Below are positions 62,648 to 64,000 of a stretch of 64,000 nt of DNA, piece by piece. The stretch is from Paraburkholderia fungorum (GTDB lineage Bacteria; Pseudomonadota; Gammaproteobacteria; Burkholderiales; Burkholderiaceae), in the NCBI RefSeq assembly GCF_003610895.1, contig NZ_MCAS01000018.1:60764-124763 (forward strand), given 5' to 3'. Every line of letters starts with the position of its first letter. The first letter of the stretch is position 1. Below the pieces are notes generated by a model. That model was given only the letters and a program-made list of their open reading frames with translations, was not told where the DNA came from and ran no database searches. Position numbers and translations under genes: made by a program.

Positions 62648-62818
62648 GGCGCGCGCAGCGCCGCCGGAAGAATGACTGCTTTGTCACCGGAGCGGAATGT
62701 GCGAGAGCACGGATTCCAGATGCACCACTACCGTAACTGCGCGGGGGACCCGCTTAAGAATTAGCGGTTTAAGCCGCTTTCTTTTGCCTATCTTTTCTTT
62801 GCGGCCGGCAAAGAAAAG
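62648..62818. repeat. Dispersed structured repeat, copy 2
   Basis: Second copy of the element at 43528, same orientation. The terminal hairpin is CTTTTCTTTGC (62792-62802) with GCAAAGAAAAG (62808-62818): each arm has one base more than copy 1, and the inserted T and A pair with each other. Similarity stops just past the hairpin, where the IS3-type element begins, so the insertion apparently cut the repeat or used its edge as target. Confidence 0.85.
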
Positions 62819-62884
62819 TAGGTTGTAGTGGTCCAATGGTCCTGGACACCTCTAAAGGGGATAATTCTCCAACTGAGGTGAGAG

Positions 62885-63187
62885 ATGAGCAGACGGAACA
62901 TAACTGACGAATTCAAGGCTGAAGCGGTGCAACTGGTGGTTGCCCAGGGCTATTCATTCTCCAAGGCCTGTGAGGCGCTGGGCGTAGGAGACACGGCCTT
63001 GCGGCGATGGGTTGCGCAGTGGCGGGCCGAACAGGCTGAGCCGCCGCGCACTGAGATTCAGGTCAAGGCCGACCAGCGACGCATCCGGGAACTGGAGGCG
63101 CGGGTGATCGAGCTCGAAAGGGAGCGCGAGATCCTAAAAAAGTCCACGGCCTTCTTCGTCAAGGAAATGGATCGCTCATCGAAGTGA
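62885..63187 (+). CDS. IS3-family transposase OrfA
   Basis: A 100-residue DNA-binding subunit. The helix-turn-helix (residues ~8-45: EFKAEAVQLVVAQGYSFSKACEALGVGDTA then LRRWVAQW) is followed by a leucine-zipper coiled coil (RIRELEARVIELEREREILK) for dimerisation. It ends in TGA at 63185-63187, overlapping the OrfB frame. GAGGTGAGAG lies before the ATG at 62885. Confidence 0.94.
   Translation: MSRRNITDEFKAEAVQLVVAQGYSFSKACEALGVGDTALRRWVAQWRAEQAEPPRTEIQVKADQRRIRELEARVIELEREREILKKSTAFFVKEMDRSSK
63136..63142 (+). promoter_or_regulatory. Programmed -1 ribosomal frameshift site
   Basis: A_AAA_AAG sits in the correct register of orfA (codons AAA 63137-63139 and AAG 63140-63142). After slipping -1, the frame stays open into OrfB without a stop, giving the OrfAB transposase. 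This is the classical IS3 arrangement. Confidence 0.88.
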
Positions 63188-64000
63188 TCCATTCGCTGAA
63201 GAAGGCCTGGCCGGTGAGCGTGATGTGCGAGCTGCTGAAGGTGCCTCGAAGCAGCTATTACGCCGTTTCCACACGGCCCGCCAGAGTTGCTGCTGCGCCC
63301 GCGCTGCTCAAGGCGGTGCGCGAAATTCACGGCGAAAGCCGCGCCAGCTATGGCAGTCGCAGAATGGCTCAGGCCTTGCAGCAGCGAGGCCACGCGATCG
63401 GGCGTTACCGTGCCCGATCGCTGATGCGCGAGGCACAACTGGCGGTGGCGCGACGACGAACGCACCGTTATCGCAAGACTGACGGTGAAGCGCTGGTGGC
63501 TCCCAACCTGCTTGAGCGTCGGTTCGAGCCGTCGTCGATCAATCAGGTATGGGCGGGCGATATTACGTACGTGAGAACGCTTCAGGGCTGGTCCTATCTG
63601 GCCATCGTGATGGATCTGTATTCACGCCGTATCGTCGGCTGGGCGTTTGCGCAACTGCCCGATACGGTACTGGTTATCAGGGCTTTGCAGCAGGCGCGCG
63701 AGCATCGACGGCCGCCACCGGGCCTGATGTTCCACTCGGATCAGGGATGCCAGTACACCAGCGCGCACTTCGTGAACGAGCTGAAGGCAAACGGCATCAT
63801 CCAGAGCATGAGCAGAAAGGGGAACTGCTGGGATAACGCGCCGGTGGAGCGCTTCTTTAGAAGTCTCAAAAGCGAATGGATCGACGATAAAGGGTACCCC
63901 GACCACGCATATGCGGAACGCGACATCGGGGCCTACATCGACGACTTTTATAACTACAGGCGCATCCATTCAGCGGCAGACGGTCTGCCACCGGCACGAT
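63184..64000 (+). CDS. IS3-family transposase OrfB (partial, 3' end missing)
   Basis: The DDE catalytic subunit, reached by frameshift from orfA or from the GTG at 63184. An HTH_21 region (ESRASYGSRRMAQALQQRGH) precedes the rve core: Asp in WAGDITYV, Asp in FHSDQGCQYTS and Glu in NAPVERFFRSLKSE, then FYNYRRIHSA. The frame is open to the window edge, and only the last few tens of residues are missing. No disabling mutation is visible, so the element may be active. Confidence 0.93.
   Translation, partial: MIHSLKKAWPVSVMCELLKVPRSSYYAVSTRPARVAAAPALLKAVREIHGESRASYGSRRMAQALQQRGHAIGRYRARSLMREAQLAVARRRTHRYRKTDGEALVAPNLLERRFEPSSINQVWAGDITYVRTLQGWSYLAIVMDLYSRRIVGWAFAQLPDTVLVIRALQQAREHRRPPPGLMFHSDQGCQYTSAHFVNELKANGIIQSMSRKGNCWDNAPVERFFRSLKSEWIDDKGYPDHAYAERDIGAYIDDFYNYRRIHSAADGLPPAR

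Larger units (their letters stand above)
62824..64000 (+). mobile_element. IS3-family insertion sequence, right end outside the window
   Basis: The element has two overlapping frames (orfA, orfB) joined by an A_AAA_AAG slip site and a DDE transposase core. The left end is near 62824-62829, where TGTAGTGGTCCAATGGTCCT begins and the dispersed repeat ends; the exact terminus needs the right inverted repeat, which lies past 64000. Group assignment within IS3 is left open. Confidence 0.88.

Overview
The window is GC-rich, gene-dense chromosomal DNA from a Burkholderiaceae betaproteobacterium, most likely Paraburkholderia or a close relative. This rests on recognised gene content and order (upp, yebC, purD, hemF, nadD, rsfS, rlmH, maf, rng; kdpFABCDE; an msbA/LPS-core block), on codon character, and on an IS3-type element at the right edge. 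The assignment is from memory of families, not from a search. There are no rRNA or tRNA genes, no CRISPR array and no prophage.

Layout. 1-5.4 kb (+): end of an unidentified gene, an N-terminally extended diacylglycerol kinase, a TetR regulator coupled to a LOG-family phosphoribohydrolase, an SDR, and an ArnT-like GT83 glycosyltransferase. 5.4-9.7 kb (-): DUF924 protein, truncated haemoglobin, YbbP-like FtsX permease, DUF4126 protein. 9.9-10.3 kb: guanidinium exporter gene gdx/sugE preceded by a clear guanidine-II (mini-ykkC) riboswitch. 10.3-18.8 kb (-): complete high-affinity potassium system, read as a 37-codon membrane microprotein, kdpF, kdpA, kdpB, kdpC, kdpD, kdpE, insulated from the upstream gene by a strong terminator. 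19-21.3 kb (-): quinone oxidoreductase, methylglyoxal synthase, atypical SDR. 21.5-30.4 kb (+): housekeeping genes upp, yebC, purD, hemF, nadD (apparently with a CTG start), rsfS, rlmH, maf, rng.

30.6-43.4 kb is accessory metabolism and signalling: a ribbon-helix-helix protein, a PHB-depolymerase-type esterase, a PAS-GGDEF-EAL protein with a degenerate GGDEF motif, a LysR regulator, a Rieske oxygenase/rubredoxin/rubredoxin reductase operon, fRMsr, a di-Mop molbindin, an SH3-NlpC/P60 hydrolase, a VOC protein and an MFS exporter. 43.8-49 kb holds two transglutaminase-like proteins, a DUF308-type membrane protein fused to a putative His/Cys hydrolase, RdgC and a conserved small protein. 49-56.6 kb is an LPS/O-antigen locus: two paralogous GT2 enzymes, an O-antigen ligase, a GT9 enzyme, MsbA and a WaaE-like transferase. 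56.6-62.4 kb: dnaE, trhO, gluQRS. 62.4-64 kb: a (CCGTTG)14 repeat, the second copy of a structured dispersed repeat, and an IS3-family element that runs off the end.

The most interesting items are the two-copy structured intergenic repeat (43.5 and 62.7 kb) whose terminal hairpin changes length by matched insertions; the riboswitch; the microprotein ahead of kdpF; the CTG-initiated nadD; the Rieske-rubredoxin electron chain; the membrane-anchored His/Cys protein; and 12-bp-period minisatellites at three places. Start codons were chosen by family alignment and Shine-Dalgarno context; several genes use TTG, GTG or CTG.
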